Source of the DNA: Bacteroides fluxus YIT 12057
GTDB taxonomy: Bacteria > Bacteroidota > Bacteroidia > Bacteroidales > Bacteroidaceae
Assembly (NCBI RefSeq): GCF_000195635.1
Contig: NZ_GL882633.1
Span: forward strand, 92,124-156,123
Direction of reading: 5' to 3'
Length of the DNA: 64,000 nucleotides
This document shows positions 35,701 through 45,226 of the stretch, piece by piece. Under the pieces are notes generated by a model that worked only from the letters and a program-made list of their open reading frames with translations, ran no database searches and was not told the DNA's origin. The translations under genes and the position numbers were made by a program. Position 1 is the stretch's first letter. Each line of letters begins with the position of its first letter.

Positions 35701-37305
35701 ATGACTAATCCCAATATGGAAATAAAGTACATAGAGCCGTCAGCCCTGCACGACGAAATGCTGCGTCTGCGGAAAGAGAAACAGATGGACTTCCTGGAGT
35801 GCCTCAGCGGTATGGATTGGGGAGTGCCTGATGAAAAAGACGCGCCGGACACGCCTCGCGGACTCGGTGTGGTCTATCTTTTAGAGTCAACCGTCACCGG
35901 TGAACGTATGGCAATACGCACCGCTACCCTGAACCGGGAACGCCCCGAGCTCCCCTCTGTCAGTGACATATGGAAAGCCGCTGATTTCAACGAACGCGAA
36001 GTATATGACTTCTACGGCATTGTTTTCATCGGCCACCCCGATATGCGCCGCCTCTACCTGCGCAATGACTGGGTAGGCTACCCCATGCGTAAGGACAACG
36101 ATCCCGAAAAGGATAATCCGCTGCGTATGGACAACGAAGAGACGATTGACACCACCACTGAACTGGAACTGAACCCGGACGGCACCGTCAAGAATAAAGA
36201 GCTGCAACTGTTCGGAGATGAAGAATATGTAGTGAACATAGGCCCCCAGCACCCCGCCACACACGGAGTCATGCGCTTCCGTGTATCATTGGAGGGTGAG
36301 ATTATCGACAAGATCGATGCCAACTGCGGCTATATCCACCGGGGCATCGAAAAGATGTGCGAAAGCCTGACTTACCCGCAGACTTTAGCCCTGACCGACC
36401 GTCTGGACTATCTGGGCGCACACCAGAACCGCCATGCCTTGTGTATGTGCATCGAGAAGGCAATGGGTGTAGAAGTGAGCGAACGTGTGCAGTATATACG
36501 TACCATCATGGATGAACTGCAACGGATAGATTCTCACCTGCTGTTCTATTCCTGCCTTGCCATGGACTTGGGCGCGCTGACCGCCTTTTTCTACGGTTTC
36601 CGTGACCGTGAGAAAATACTCGACATCTTCGAGGAAACCTGCGGCGGACGCCTCATCATGAACTATAACACCATCGGCGGCGTACAGGCAGACATTGCGC
36701 CCGGTTTCGTAAAAAAGGTGAAAGAGTTCATCCCCTATCTCCGTGGTATCCTGCACGAATACCATGACGTATTCACCGGAAATATCATTGCGCAGCAACG
36801 TCTGAAAGGAGTGGGTGTACTCTCACGGGAAGACGCCATCGCCTTCGGAGCCACCGGAGGTACCGGACGTGCCAGCGGCTGGGCCTGCGACGTGCGCAAA
36901 CGAATGCCGTATGCTGTATATAATAAGGTGGAATTCAAGGAAATTATCCGCACCGAAGGTGATTCATGGGCACGCTACCTTATCCGTATGGATGAAATAC
37001 TGGAAAGTCTGAAAATTATCGAGCAATTGATTGACAACATCCCGGAAGGTGCTTATCAGGAGAAGATGAAACCGATTATCCGTGTGCCGGAAGGCACCTA
37101 CTATGCAGCCGTGGAAGGCAGTCGCGGCGAGTTCGGCGTTTTCCTTGAAAGCCACGGCGACAAGATGCCCTACCGCCTGCATTTCCGCAGTACGGGACTG
37201 CCATTGGTATCAACCGTAAATACCATTTGCCGCGGAGCTAAGATAGCCGACCTTATCGCCATCGGCGGAACATTGGATTATGTAGTACCGGATATTGACA
37301 GATGA
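35701..37305 (+). CDS. nuoCD: NADH-quinone oxidoreductase fused subunits C and D
   Basis: 534 residues. The N-terminal ~140 residues are NuoC (30-kDa) type, with REVYDFYGIVFIGHPDMRRLYLRNDW. After an acidic linker (EETIDTTTELELNPDGTVKN), NuoD (49-kDa) begins with GPQHPATHGVMRF and continues with CGYIHRGIEKMCE, GVGVLSREDAIAFGATG and a normal C-terminus ending DYVVPDIDR. NuoD forms the quinone pocket next to NuoB. The C-D fusion is known in several bacterial lineages. Seven bp after nuoB. Confidence 0.96.
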   Translation: MTNPNMEIKYIEPSALHDEMLRLRKEKQMDFLECLSGMDWGVPDEKDAPDTPRGLGVVYLLESTVTGERMAIRTATLNRERPELPSVSDIWKAADFNEREVYDFYGIVFIGHPDMRRLYLRNDWVGYPMRKDNDPEKDNPLRMDNEETIDTTTELELNPDGTVKNKELQLFGDEEYVVNIGPQHPATHGVMRFRVSLEGEIIDKIDANCGYIHRGIEKMCESLTYPQTLALTDRLDYLGAHQNRHALCMCIEKAMGVEVSERVQYIRTIMDELQRIDSHLLFYSCLAMDLGALTAFFYGFRDREKILDIFEETCGGRLIMNYNTIGGVQADIAPGFVKKVKEFIPYLRGILHEYHDVFTGNIIAQQRLKGVGVLSREDAIAFGATGGTGRASGWACDVRKRMPYAVYNKVEFKEIIRTEGDSWARYLIRMDEILESLKIIEQLIDNIPEGAYQEKMKPIIRVPEGTYYAAVEGSRGEFGVFLESHGDKMPYRLHFRSTGLPLVSTVNTICRGAKIADLIAIGGTLDYVVPDIDR

Positions 37306-37351
37306 GAGATAATTATAAATTCTAAATTCATAATTCAAAATTCAAAACACC

Positions 37352-38428
37352 GTGTTTGACTTTAGTATAGTAACCAACTGGATTCACCAGACGCTGACTT
37401 CCCTGATGCCGGAAGGTCTGGCTATATTCCTTGAATGTGTGGTGATTGGCATATGTATCATTCTGATGTATGCCATACTTGCCATCATCCTGATATACAT
37501 GGAGCGTAAAATATGCGCCTTTTTCCAATGTCGCCTCGGCCCGATGCGTGTGGGAAAATGGGGATTGCTCCAAGTGCCCTGCGACGTCATCAAGATGTTG
37601 ACAAAGGAAATCATCGACTTGAAGTTTTCTGACCGGCTCCTTTACAACTTGGCCCCGTTCATGGTAATCATCGCTTCATTCCTGACATTCGCCTGCCTGC
37701 CCATCAATAAAGGGCTGGAGGTACTGGACTTCAACGTGGGCGTATTCTTCCTGCTGGCCGCTTCGAGTATCGGCGTAGTAGGTATCCTGCTGGCGGGCTG
37801 GAGCTCCAACAACAAATTCTCTTTGATCGGAGCCATGCGAAGCGGCGCGCAAATCATCAGTTATGAATTGTCCTGCGGATTGAGCATATTGACAATGGTA
37901 GTTCTGATGGGTACCATGCAGTTCTCCGAAATCGTGGAAGGGCAAGCCGACGGATGGTTCATCTTCAAAGGACATATTCCCGCACTGATTGCCTTTATCA
38001 TCTACCTCATCGCCGGCAATGCGGAGACCAACCGTGGTCCTTTCGACTTGCCCGAAGCGGAGAGTGAGCTGACAGCCGGTTATCATACGGAATATTCCGG
38101 TATGGGATTCGGTTTCTTCTACCTCGCCGAATACTTGAACCTGTTCATCGTGGCTTCCGTAGCCGCCACCATCTTCCTGGGAGGCTGGATGCCGCTTCAT
38201 ATTGCAGGGTTGGACGGCTTCAATGCCTTGATGGACTACATTCCCGGTTTTGTCTGGTTTTTCGGAAAAGCCTTTTTCGTAGTCTTCCTGCTGATGTGGA
38301 TCAAATGGACTTTCCCGCGCCTGCGTATCGACCAGATCTTGAACTTAGAGTGGAAATATCTGGTTCCCATCTCCATGGTGAACTTGATTCTGATGGTATT
38401 AATTGTAGTATTCGACTTGCACTTTTAA
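37352..38428 (+). CDS. nuoH: NADH-quinone oxidoreductase subunit H
   Basis: 358 residues from GTG, about eight membrane segments. Hallmarks include [55 protein letters not shown] and the charged quinone-channel loops. NuoH links the peripheral and membrane arms and lines the quinone entry. The 46-bp gap before it contains AAATTC-type AT repeats, and the gap after it contains the GC-rich inverted repeat that runs into nuoI. Confidence 0.96.
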   Translation: MFDFSIVTNWIHQTLTSLMPEGLAIFLECVVIGICIILMYAILAIILIYMERKICAFFQCRLGPMRVGKWGLLQVPCDVIKMLTKEIIDLKFSDRLLYNLAPFMVIIASFLTFACLPINKGLEVLDFNVGVFFLLAASSIGVVGILLAGWSSNNKFSLIGAMRSGAQIISYELSCGLSILTMVVLMGTMQFSEIVEGQADGWFIFKGHIPALIAFIIYLIAGNAETNRGPFDLPEAESELTAGYHTEYSGMGFGFFYLAEYLNLFIVASVAATIFLGGWMPLHIAGLDGFNALMDYIPGFVWFFGKAFFVVFLLMWIKWTFPRLRIDQILNLEWKYLVPISMVNLILMVLIVVFDLHF

Positions 38429-38433
38429 AGCCG

Positions 38434-38590
38434 CTCCCCTCTATCCCCTCCCCCGCAGGGAGGGGAAGGAGATAGTATTGAAGTATAAAAGAGATAATAT
38501 AAAAGAATATATGAAAGTAGATGATAGATATATAGATAAAGGCAACCCGTCTTCCCTCCCTACAGGGGAGAGGCCGGGGGAGAGACTTTA
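38434..38590. repeat. MITE-like GC-rich inverted repeat at the nuoH-nuoI junction
   Basis: A C-rich segment (about 38434-38470, containing CCCTCCCCCGCAGGGAGGGG) and a related segment in inverse orientation (about 38548-38590, containing CCCTCCCTACAGGGGAG) flank roughly 75 AT-rich bases. Each arm is also a hairpin. The element runs into the start of nuoI, whose first ~25-35 codons it supplies. It has no coding content of its own and no transposase nearby. Confidence 0.6.
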
Positions 38591-39074
38591 CTTCGTCAAG
38601 CTTTTCCGCGGCATCACCTCTTTGTTGACGGGTATGAAAACGACCATGACCGTATTCTGCCGTAAAAAGACTACCGAACAGTATCCGGAAAACCGCGCGA
38701 CCCTGAAACTCTCCGACCGTTTCCGCGGCACGCTGACCATGCCCCATAACGCCAACAACGAGCACCATTGTGTAGCCTGCGGCCTGTGCCAGACGGCTTG
38801 TCCCAATGACACAATCAAAGTGACAAGCGAAATGATTGAAACGGAAGAAGGCAAGAAAAAGAAAATCCTGGCAAAATATGAATACGACCTCGGTTCATGC
38901 ATGTTCTGCCAGCTTTGCGTGAACGCCTGTCCGCACGATGCCATCATGTTCGACCAGGACTTTGAGCATGCCGTATTTGACCGGAGCAAATTAGTGCTGA
39001 CACTGAACCGTCCGGGCAGTCACGTGGAAGAAAAAAAGAAACCTGCCACTCCCAAAGAAGAGATGACAAAGTAA
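38511..39074 (+). CDS. nuoI: NADH-quinone oxidoreductase subunit I (ferredoxin-like)
   Basis: 187 residues from ATG 38511; a TTG at 38478 keeps the frame open and is less likely. Two CxxCxxCxxxCP clusters are intact (CVACGLCQTACP and CMFCQLCVNACP), binding the N6a/N6b 4Fe-4S centres that carry electrons toward NuoB. The family-like part begins near LYFVKLFRGITSLLTGMKTT; the preceding ~25 residues (KVDDRYIDKGNPSSLPTGERPGE in part) are encoded by the inverted-repeat element at 38434-38590 and do not look like NuoI. So the native start was probably replaced or extended by repeat insertion. Function should be preserved because the cluster domains are complete. Confidence 0.9.
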   Translation: MKVDDRYIDKGNPSSLPTGERPGERLYFVKLFRGITSLLTGMKTTMTVFCRKKTTEQYPENRATLKLSDRFRGTLTMPHNANNEHHCVACGLCQTACPNDTIKVTSEMIETEEGKKKKILAKYEYDLGSCMFCQLCVNACPHDAIMFDQDFEHAVFDRSKLVLTLNRPGSHVEEKKKPATPKEEMTK

Positions 39075-39104
39075 TTTGTAATTAATAACTTGTAATTAGA
39101 CAAC

Positions 39105-39617
39105 ATGGAAATAAATCTTGAAACAGTAGTATTCTACTTCCTTGCGGCTTTTATTACCGTATTTTCCATCCTGACGGTAACCACCCACCGTATGGTACGC
39201 TCGGCTACTTACCTGCTGTTCGTACTTTTCGGAACAGCCGGCATCTACTTCCTGCTGGGCTATACCTTCCTCGGTTCCGTCCAGATTATGGTCTATGCCG
39301 GCGGTATTGTTGTGCTATATGTCTTCTCCATCCTGCTTACCAGTGGTGAAGGTGACATCGCAGGCAAACTGAAACGCAGCAAGTTCCTTGCCGGATTGGG
39401 AACTACCATAGGAGGTGCCGTCATAGTATTGTTCATTACCCTGAACCATAAGTTCATCGCCACTACCGATGTGGAACCTCTGGAGGTCAACATCAAGACC
39501 ATCGGCCATCACATGCTGAGTGGTGACAAATATGGATACCTGCTGCCCTTCGAAGCAGTCAGCATCCTGTTGCTGGCATGTATCGTGGGTGGCTTGCTTA
39601 TCGCCCGGAAACGGTAA
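39105..39617 (+). CDS. nuoJ: NADH-quinone oxidoreductase subunit J
   Basis: 170 residues with five membrane segments. The conserved stretch GIYFLLGYTFLGSVQIMVYAGGIVVLYVFSILL contains the pi-bulge helix segment of NuoJ, which undergoes the open/closed transition in complex I. The C-terminal FEAVSILLLACIVGGLLIARKR is also typical. It lies 30 bp after nuoI and is followed by a 124-bp AT-rich repeat before nuoK. Confidence 0.95.
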   Translation: MEINLETVVFYFLAAFITVFSILTVTTHRMVRSATYLLFVLFGTAGIYFLLGYTFLGSVQIMVYAGGIVVLYVFSILLTSGEGDIAGKLKRSKFLAGLGTTIGGAVIVLFITLNHKFIATTDVEPLEVNIKTIGHHMLSGDKYGYLLPFEAVSILLLACIVGGLLIARKR

Positions 39618-39741
39618 GATTGATGATTTTATGATTTATGATTTATAAGCCGCGCAATAGGTTGTAAATCACAAATCACAATTCATAAATCATCAGTGCA
39701 CATTCTAAATCATAAATTATAAATCATAAATCATAATTCTT
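39618..39741. repeat. AT-rich repeat between nuoJ and nuoK
   Basis: 124 bp made largely of iterated AAATCAT / ATGATTT heptamers in both orientations, so the two halves can pair imperfectly (TGATGATTTTATGATTT with AAATCATCA-type segments). It contains no gene. Related AAATC-rich sequence recurs in other gaps of this operon. Confidence 0.7.
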
Positions 39742-40050
39742 ATGATCCACATGGAATATTATCTGATAGTTTCGGCTATCATGTTCTTCGCCGGTATTTA
39801 CGGGTTCTTCACCCGACGCAACACACTGGCGATACTTATCAGCATCGAGCTGATTCTGAACGCCACGGATATCAACTTCGCGGTATTCAACCGTTTTCTG
39901 TTCCCCGGAGGACTGGAGGGATATTTCTTCTCCCTGTTTTCCATCGCCATCTCGGCGGCAGAAACGGCAGTAGCTATTGCCATCATGATCAACATCTACC
40001 GTAATATCCGCAGTATCCAAGTAAACAAACTGGACGAACTGAAATGGTAA
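39742..40050 (+). CDS. nuoK: NADH-quinone oxidoreductase subunit K
   Basis: 102 residues, three membrane segments, the expected NuoK size. The conserved membrane glutamates are visible in ISIELILNATDINFAVF and ISAAETAVAIAIMINIYRN, residues tied to proton movement. Start at ATG 39742; ATG 39751 (MEYYLIV) is equally plausible. It follows the AT repeat, so its translation cannot be coupled to nuoJ as closely as elsewhere in the operon. Confidence 0.95.
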   Translation: MIHMEYYLIVSAIMFFAGIYGFFTRRNTLAILISIELILNATDINFAVFNRFLFPGGLEGYFFSLFSIAISAAETAVAIAIMINIYRNIRSIQVNKLDELKW

Positions 40051-40069
40051 AACCTAATAATTTAAAGAA

Positions 40070-41968
40070 ATGGAATATACAATTCTAATCCTTCTCCTTC
40101 CTTTCCTCTCCTTCCTTACCTTAGGACTGGGAGGCAAATGGATGTCACACCGCACTGCCGGGCTGATCGGCACCGTGGTGTTGGGTGCGGTAGCAGTACT
40201 TTCCTACCTCACTGCAGGACTGTACTTCAGCGCTCCCCGACTGGCTGACGGTACATATGCCACACTGATGCCCTACAATTTCACATGGCTGCCGTTCACA
40301 CCGTCACTCAGTATCGACATGGGCATTCTGCTCGACCCGATTTCAGTCATGATGCTGATTGTCATAAGTACCGTTTCATTCATGGTACATATCTATTCTT
40401 TCGGCTATATGAAAGGCGAACGCGGTTTCCAGAGATACTATGCTTTCCTTTCCTTGTTCACCATGTCCATGCTGGGACTGGTAGTAGCCACGAACATTTT
40501 CCAGATGTACCTCTTCTGGGAATTGGTAGGCGTGTCTTCTTATCTGCTGATCGGTTTCTACTATACCAAACCGGCCGCCATTGCCGCCAGCAAGAAAGCA
40601 TTCATCGTCACCCGCTTTGCCGACCTGGGATTCTTGATAGGTATTCTCGTTTACGGTTATTATGCCGGAACCTATACTTTCCATCCCAACGAAATGGCAT
40701 TGGTTAAAGGCGGTGCTGCCATGCTTCCATTAGCCTTGGGACTGATGTTTATCGGTGGCGCCGGAAAAAGCGCCATGTTCCCGCTGCACATCTGGTTGCC
40801 GGATGCCATGGAAGGACCTACTCCGGTCAGCGCCTTGATTCATGCCGCAACGATGGTGGTCGCAGGTGTTTACCTGGTAGCGCGCATGTTCCCCTTGTTC
40901 ATAGCATACGCCCCGGATGTACTGCATATCATAGCATACGTAGGCGCCTTTACCGCTTTCTATGCCGCCAGCGTTGCCTGTGTGCAAAGCGACATCAAAC
41001 GTGTACTCGCATTTTCCACCATCTCACAAATCGGCTTCATGATTGTGGCGTTGGGCGTATGCACATCGTCCGATCCCCATCATGGCGGGTTGGGTTATAT
41101 GGCAGGGATGTACCATCTGTTCACTCATGCCATGTTCAAGGCATTGCTCTTCCTCGGCGCCGGCAGCATTATCCATGCGGTTCACAGCAACGAGATGTCT
41201 GCTATGGGCGGACTGAGAAAGTATATGCCTATCACGCATATCACATTCCTGATAGCCTGTCTGGCCATCGCCGGTATCCCCCCGTTCTCCGGATTCTTCT
41301 CCAAAGACGAGATACTGACAGCCTGTTTCCAGTTCAGCCCTGTCATGGGATGGATCATGACCGTCATCGCAGGAATGACAGCATTCTACATGTTCCGCCT
41401 TTATTACGGCATCTTCTGGGGAACGGAAAACAAAGAACTCCATGCCGGACATACACCGCATGAAAGCCCGTTGACGATGACCATCCCCTTGATGTTCCTC
41501 GCAGCGATAACAGTGGTAGGAGGTTGGCAAACCGTCCTTCCTTTCGGGCATTTCATCAGTTCCAACGGTACGGAATACAATATTCATCTCGATTGGGCAG
41601 TGGCAGGCACAAGTATCGCCGTCGCCATTGCCGCCATCGCGATGGCGACCTATATCTATGCAGGCAGCAAGCAACCTGTCGCCAACGCACTTGCCCGCCG
41701 CTTTAAAGGTTTGTGGACAGCCGCTTATCACCGTTTCTATATGGATGAAGTCTATCAGTTCATTACTCACCGCATCATCTTCGCCTGCATCTGCCGCCCT
41801 ATTGCGTGGTGGGACCGCCATGTGGTTGATGGTTTCTTCAATTTCCTTGCCTGGAGTGCCGAAGCCACCAGTGACGAGATACGCGGCCTGCAAAGCGGAC
41901 GTATCCAGCAATATACATTTGTATTCCTGTTGGGTACCCTCGCATTGATACTGCTGTTGTTACTATAA
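40070..41968 (+). CDS. nuoL: NADH-quinone oxidoreductase subunit L
   Basis: 632 residues, antiporter-like, with about 15-16 membrane segments. Motifs include FWELVGVSSYLLIGFYYTKP, HIWLPDAMEGPTPVSALIHAATMVVAGVYL, DIKRVLAFSTISQIGFM and GIPPFSGFFSKDEI. NuoL is the distal proton pump with the long lateral helix near the C-terminus. Gap to nuoK is 19 bp. Length is normal for the family. Confidence 0.96.
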   Translation: MEYTILILLLPFLSFLTLGLGGKWMSHRTAGLIGTVVLGAVAVLSYLTAGLYFSAPRLADGTYATLMPYNFTWLPFTPSLSIDMGILLDPISVMMLIVISTVSFMVHIYSFGYMKGERGFQRYYAFLSLFTMSMLGLVVATNIFQMYLFWELVGVSSYLLIGFYYTKPAAIAASKKAFIVTRFADLGFLIGILVYGYYAGTYTFHPNEMALVKGGAAMLPLALGLMFIGGAGKSAMFPLHIWLPDAMEGPTPVSALIHAATMVVAGVYLVARMFPLFIAYAPDVLHIIAYVGAFTAFYAASVACVQSDIKRVLAFSTISQIGFMIVALGVCTSSDPHHGGLGYMAGMYHLFTHAMFKALLFLGAGSIIHAVHSNEMSAMGGLRKYMPITHITFLIACLAIAGIPPFSGFFSKDEILTACFQFSPVMGWIMTVIAGMTAFYMFRLYYGIFWGTENKELHAGHTPHESPLTMTIPLMFLAAITVVGGWQTVLPFGHFISSNGTEYNIHLDWAVAGTSIAVAIAAIAMATYIYAGSKQPVANALARRFKGLWTAAYHRFYMDEVYQFITHRIIFACICRPIAWWDRHVVDGFFNFLAWSAEATSDEIRGLQSGRIQQYTFVFLLGTLALILLLLL

Positions 41969-42019
41969 CCCGAGATCTTTCAATCATAAATTGTAAATCG
42001 TTAAATCGTAAATATAAAG

Positions 42020-43492
42020 ATGAACTTTTTATCATTATTTGTACTCATCCCCTTGCTGATGTTGCTGGGTCTCTGGCTCAGCCGCAACATCGCACAAATA
42101 CGCGCGGTGATGGTAACCGGTGCATCGGCTTTGCTGGTTCTTTCGATAGCATTGACCGTGATGTACCTCAATGCCCGTCAGGCCGGCGCTACGGATGAAA
42201 TGCTGTTCCGTGCCGATATTCCCTGGTATCCTGCCCTCAACATTCACTACTCCGTAGGTGTGGACGGTATCTCGGTAGCCATGCTGTTGCTTTCGGCCAT
42301 CATAGTCTTTACCGGTACCTTCGCTTCCTGGCGCCTGCAACCGCTGACTAAAGAATATTTCCTCTGGTTCACCTTCCTTTCCATCGGTGTATTCGGCTTC
42401 TTTATCTCAACAGACCTGTTCACCATGTTCATGTTCTATGAAGTGGCCCTTATCCCGATGTACCTGCTAATCGGTGTATGGGGTTCGGGACGCAAGGAAT
42501 ATTCCGCCATGAAACTGACTTTAATGCTGATGGGTGGTTCTGCCTTCCTGCTGATCGGTATCTTAGGCATCTACTATGGTTCCGGCGCCACTACCATGAA
42601 CCTGCTGGAAATAGCCCAGTTGCACAATATACCTGTCGAACAACAACGCATCTGGTTCCCGCTGACCTTCCTTGGTTTCGGCGTATTGGGTGCCCTGTTC
42701 CCGTTTCATACATGGAGTCCCGACGGTCACGCCTCCGCGCCTACTGCCGTATCCATGCTCCATGCCGGTGTATTGATGAAATTAGGAGGTTACGGATGCT
42801 TCCGCATCGCCATGTACCTGATGCCCGAAGCCGCACAGGAATTGGGTTGGATATTCCTGGTCCTTACCGGTATATCCGTTGTCTACGGCGCATTCTCCGC
42901 TTGTGTACAAACGGACTTGAAATACATCAACGCCTACTCTTCCGTCTCCCATTGCGGCTTGGTGCTTTTCGCCATTCTGATGATGAACCAGACAGCCTGT
43001 ACAGGTGCCGTATTGCAGATGCTCTCACACGGACTGATGACAGCCCTGTTCTTCGCCCTTATCGGTATGATTTACGGACGTACCCACACACGTGACGTCC
43101 GTGAACTCAGCGGACTGATGAAGGTCATGCCTTTCCTGGCAGTCTGTTATGTGATTGCCGGTCTTGCCAACTTAGGCTTGCCGGGACTCAGCGGCTTCGT
43201 TGCCGAGATGACCATCTTCACAGGGTCTTTCCAGCACCCCGACACATTCCACCGTGTCTGGACGGTCATCGCCTGTACATCCATTGTGATTACGGCAGTC
43301 TATATCTTAAGACTGGTAGGCAAGATCCTGTACGGTACTTGTACCAACAAGCATCACCTCGCTTTGACCGATGCCACTTGGGACGAACGTACAGCTGTCA
43401 TTATCCTTATAGCCTGCGTAGCCGCCCTCGGTATGGCACCGTGGTGGATAAGCGAAATGATTGGAGACAGTGTTTCAAGATTCATGATTTAA
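42020..43492 (+). CDS. nuoM: NADH-quinone oxidoreductase subunit M
   Basis: 490 residues, antiporter-like, about 14 membrane segments. Typical blocks: FYEVALIPMYLLIGVWGSGRKEYSAMKLTLM, FPFHTWSPDGHASAPTAVSMLHAGVLMKLGGYG, DLKYINAYSSVSHCGLVL and GLPGLSGFVAEM. It is the second proton-pumping subunit. The 51-bp gap before it contains AAATCGTAAAT-type repeats; a hairpin begins at its stop codon. Confidence 0.96.
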   Translation: MNFLSLFVLIPLLMLLGLWLSRNIAQIRAVMVTGASALLVLSIALTVMYLNARQAGATDEMLFRADIPWYPALNIHYSVGVDGISVAMLLLSAIIVFTGTFASWRLQPLTKEYFLWFTFLSIGVFGFFISTDLFTMFMFYEVALIPMYLLIGVWGSGRKEYSAMKLTLMLMGGSAFLLIGILGIYYGSGATTMNLLEIAQLHNIPVEQQRIWFPLTFLGFGVLGALFPFHTWSPDGHASAPTAVSMLHAGVLMKLGGYGCFRIAMYLMPEAAQELGWIFLVLTGISVVYGAFSACVQTDLKYINAYSSVSHCGLVLFAILMMNQTACTGAVLQMLSHGLMTALFFALIGMIYGRTHTRDVRELSGLMKVMPFLAVCYVIAGLANLGLPGLSGFVAEMTIFTGSFQHPDTFHRVWTVIACTSIVITAVYILRLVGKILYGTCTNKHHLALTDATWDERTAVIILIACVAALGMAPWWISEMIGDSVSRFMI

Positions 43493-43600
43493 GATTTATG
43501 ATTTGCTGATACATGCGCGTAAATCATAAATCTTAAATTTCAAATCTTCAATCTCAAATCATAAACATAAATCATAAATTATAAATCATAAATTTCTAAC
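43491..43600. repeat. Hairpin and AT-rich repeat between nuoM and nuoN
   Basis: A perfect 14-bp stem (43491-43504 with 43521-43534) starts inside the nuoM stop codon and has a 16-base loop. It is followed by direct iterations of AAATC and AAATCATAA up to the nuoN start. It has no U-tract typical of a terminator directly after the stem and may act as an RNA-stability or attenuation element. Confidence 0.65.
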
Positions 43601-45040
43601 ATGGATTATTCCCAATTTCTCCTGTTGAAAGAAGAGTTGTCGCTGGTACTGGTCATCGTCATCCTCTTCATAGCCGACCTCTTCATGAGTCCGGATGCAC
43701 ACAAGAACAGCGGCAAGCCGATGCTGAATACCATGCTCCCCGTTGTTCTGCTCGCCATACATACGCTTATCACGATTGTGCCCGGACCTGTGGCCGATGC
43801 TTTTGGCGGCATGTATCACAACCAGCCGATACAAAGTATCGTGAAGTCCATCCTGAGTATCGGTACACTGATTGTGTTCCTGATGGCACACGAATGGATG
43901 CGCCGTCCCGACACAGCCATCAAGCAAGGTGAGTTTTACGTGCTGACACTTTCTACCCTGCTGGGCATGTATTTCATGATATCGTCCGGACACTTCCTGA
44001 TGTTCTTCATCGGTCTGGAAACAGCAAGTATTCCTATGGCAGCCTTGGTTGCCTTCGACAAGTACCGTCACCATTCCGCCGAGGCAGGCGCCAAATACAT
44101 TCTCACCGCGCTTTTCTCAAGCGGGCTGTTACTGTATGGCATCTCCTTGATCTATGGCTCGGTAGGTACTCTCTATTTCGCGGATATCCCGGCCCATCTC
44201 GATGGTAATCCTCTACAGATCATGGCATTCGTATTCTTCTTCTCCGGCATGGGATTTAAAATCTCACTGGTACCGTTCCATCTTTGGACGGCCGACGTTT
44301 ACGAAGGCGCGCCAAGTACGGTTACCGCTTATCTGAGCGTCATCTCCAAAGGTTCTGCCGCTTTCGTGCTGATGGCCATCCTCATCAAAGTATTCGCACC
44401 GATGGTTGCACAATGGCAGGAAGTGCTCTACTGGGTTACTATCGCCTCTATCACATTGGCCAACCTTTTCGCACTCCGCCAGCAGAATTTAAAACGACTG
44501 ATGGCTTTCTCAAGTATCTCCCAAGCCGGATATATCATGTTGGGCATCATCAGCGGAACATCGCAAGGCATGACGTCACTGGTGTACTATGTACTGATAT
44601 ATATGTTTGCCAACCTGGCAGTATTTACCGTCATCACCATCGTGGCGCTCCGTGCACACAAATATACACTGGAAGATTATAACGGGCTGTACGGCACCAA
44701 TCCGAAGCTGGCTTTCCTGATGACACTGGCGCTGTTCTCCCTGGCCGGCATTCCGCCGTTCGCAGGTTTCTTCTCCAAGTTCTTCATCTTTGCGGCGGCG
44801 TTCCGGAGCGGCTTCCACCTGCTGGTGTTTATAGCCCTGCTCAATACAATCATTTCACTTTACTATTACCTGAGAATAGTGAAGGCAATGTACATCAACA
44901 AGAGCGATGAGCCTATCGCGGCATTCCGCAGCGACAATTATACCCGCGCCAGCCTGGCTATATGTACACTGGGCATCCTGGCACTGAGTATCGCCAGCGC
45001 AGTATATCAGTCCATTGACAAATTCTCATTCGGACTATAA
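43601..45040 (+). CDS. nuoN: NADH-quinone oxidoreductase subunit N
   Basis: 479 residues, antiporter-like, about 14 membrane segments. Typical blocks: [71 protein letters not shown] and [17 protein letters not shown]. Last gene of the operon and third antiporter-type subunit. No nuoE, nuoF or nuoG follows, so the complex encoded here lacks the NADH-oxidising module. A large palindromic element lies 18 bp downstream. Confidence 0.96.
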   Translation: MDYSQFLLLKEELSLVLVIVILFIADLFMSPDAHKNSGKPMLNTMLPVVLLAIHTLITIVPGPVADAFGGMYHNQPIQSIVKSILSIGTLIVFLMAHEWMRRPDTAIKQGEFYVLTLSTLLGMYFMISSGHFLMFFIGLETASIPMAALVAFDKYRHHSAEAGAKYILTALFSSGLLLYGISLIYGSVGTLYFADIPAHLDGNPLQIMAFVFFFSGMGFKISLVPFHLWTADVYEGAPSTVTAYLSVISKGSAAFVLMAILIKVFAPMVAQWQEVLYWVTIASITLANLFALRQQNLKRLMAFSSISQAGYIMLGIISGTSQGMTSLVYYVLIYMFANLAVFTVITIVALRAHKYTLEDYNGLYGTNPKLAFLMTLALFSLAGIPPFAGFFSKFFIFAAAFRSGFHLLVFIALLNTIISLYYYLRIVKAMYINKSDEPIAAFRSDNYTRASLAICTLGILALSIASAVYQSIDKFSFGL

Positions 45041-45058
45041 CAATCAGCCTTTATAAAA

Positions 45059-45209
45059 GGAGGTGTGTCAAAACTGATAAAAGAACACAAATTACACAAA
45101 TTACGCAAAAAAGCGAATCTGATAATCGTTGATTATCAGTAGTCATTAAAAAGCAGGGGTTGCGTAATTTGTGTAATTTGTGTTCTTTTATCAGTTTTGA
45201 CACACCTCC
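45059..45209. repeat. Palindromic element with perfect 50-bp arms
   Basis: Bases 45059-45108 are the exact reverse complement of 45160-45209. The 51-base centre contains a second perfect palindrome (CTGATAATC, GTT, GATTATCAG at 45119-45139). Each arm includes ACACAAATTACACAAATTACG. The element lies between convergent nuoN and the histidine kinase gene, so it can serve as a two-way terminator. The arm length and perfection suggest a recent MITE-like insertion rather than a simple terminator. Confidence 0.9.
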
Positions 45210-45226
45210 CTTTGTCATAAAAAAGA

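Noticed and set aside
38478..38510. TTG start of nuoI at 38478
   Set aside because: It adds 11 residues that are unlike NuoI and encoded by repeat DNA; the ATG at 38511 is a better start, although the following residues are also repeat-derived.
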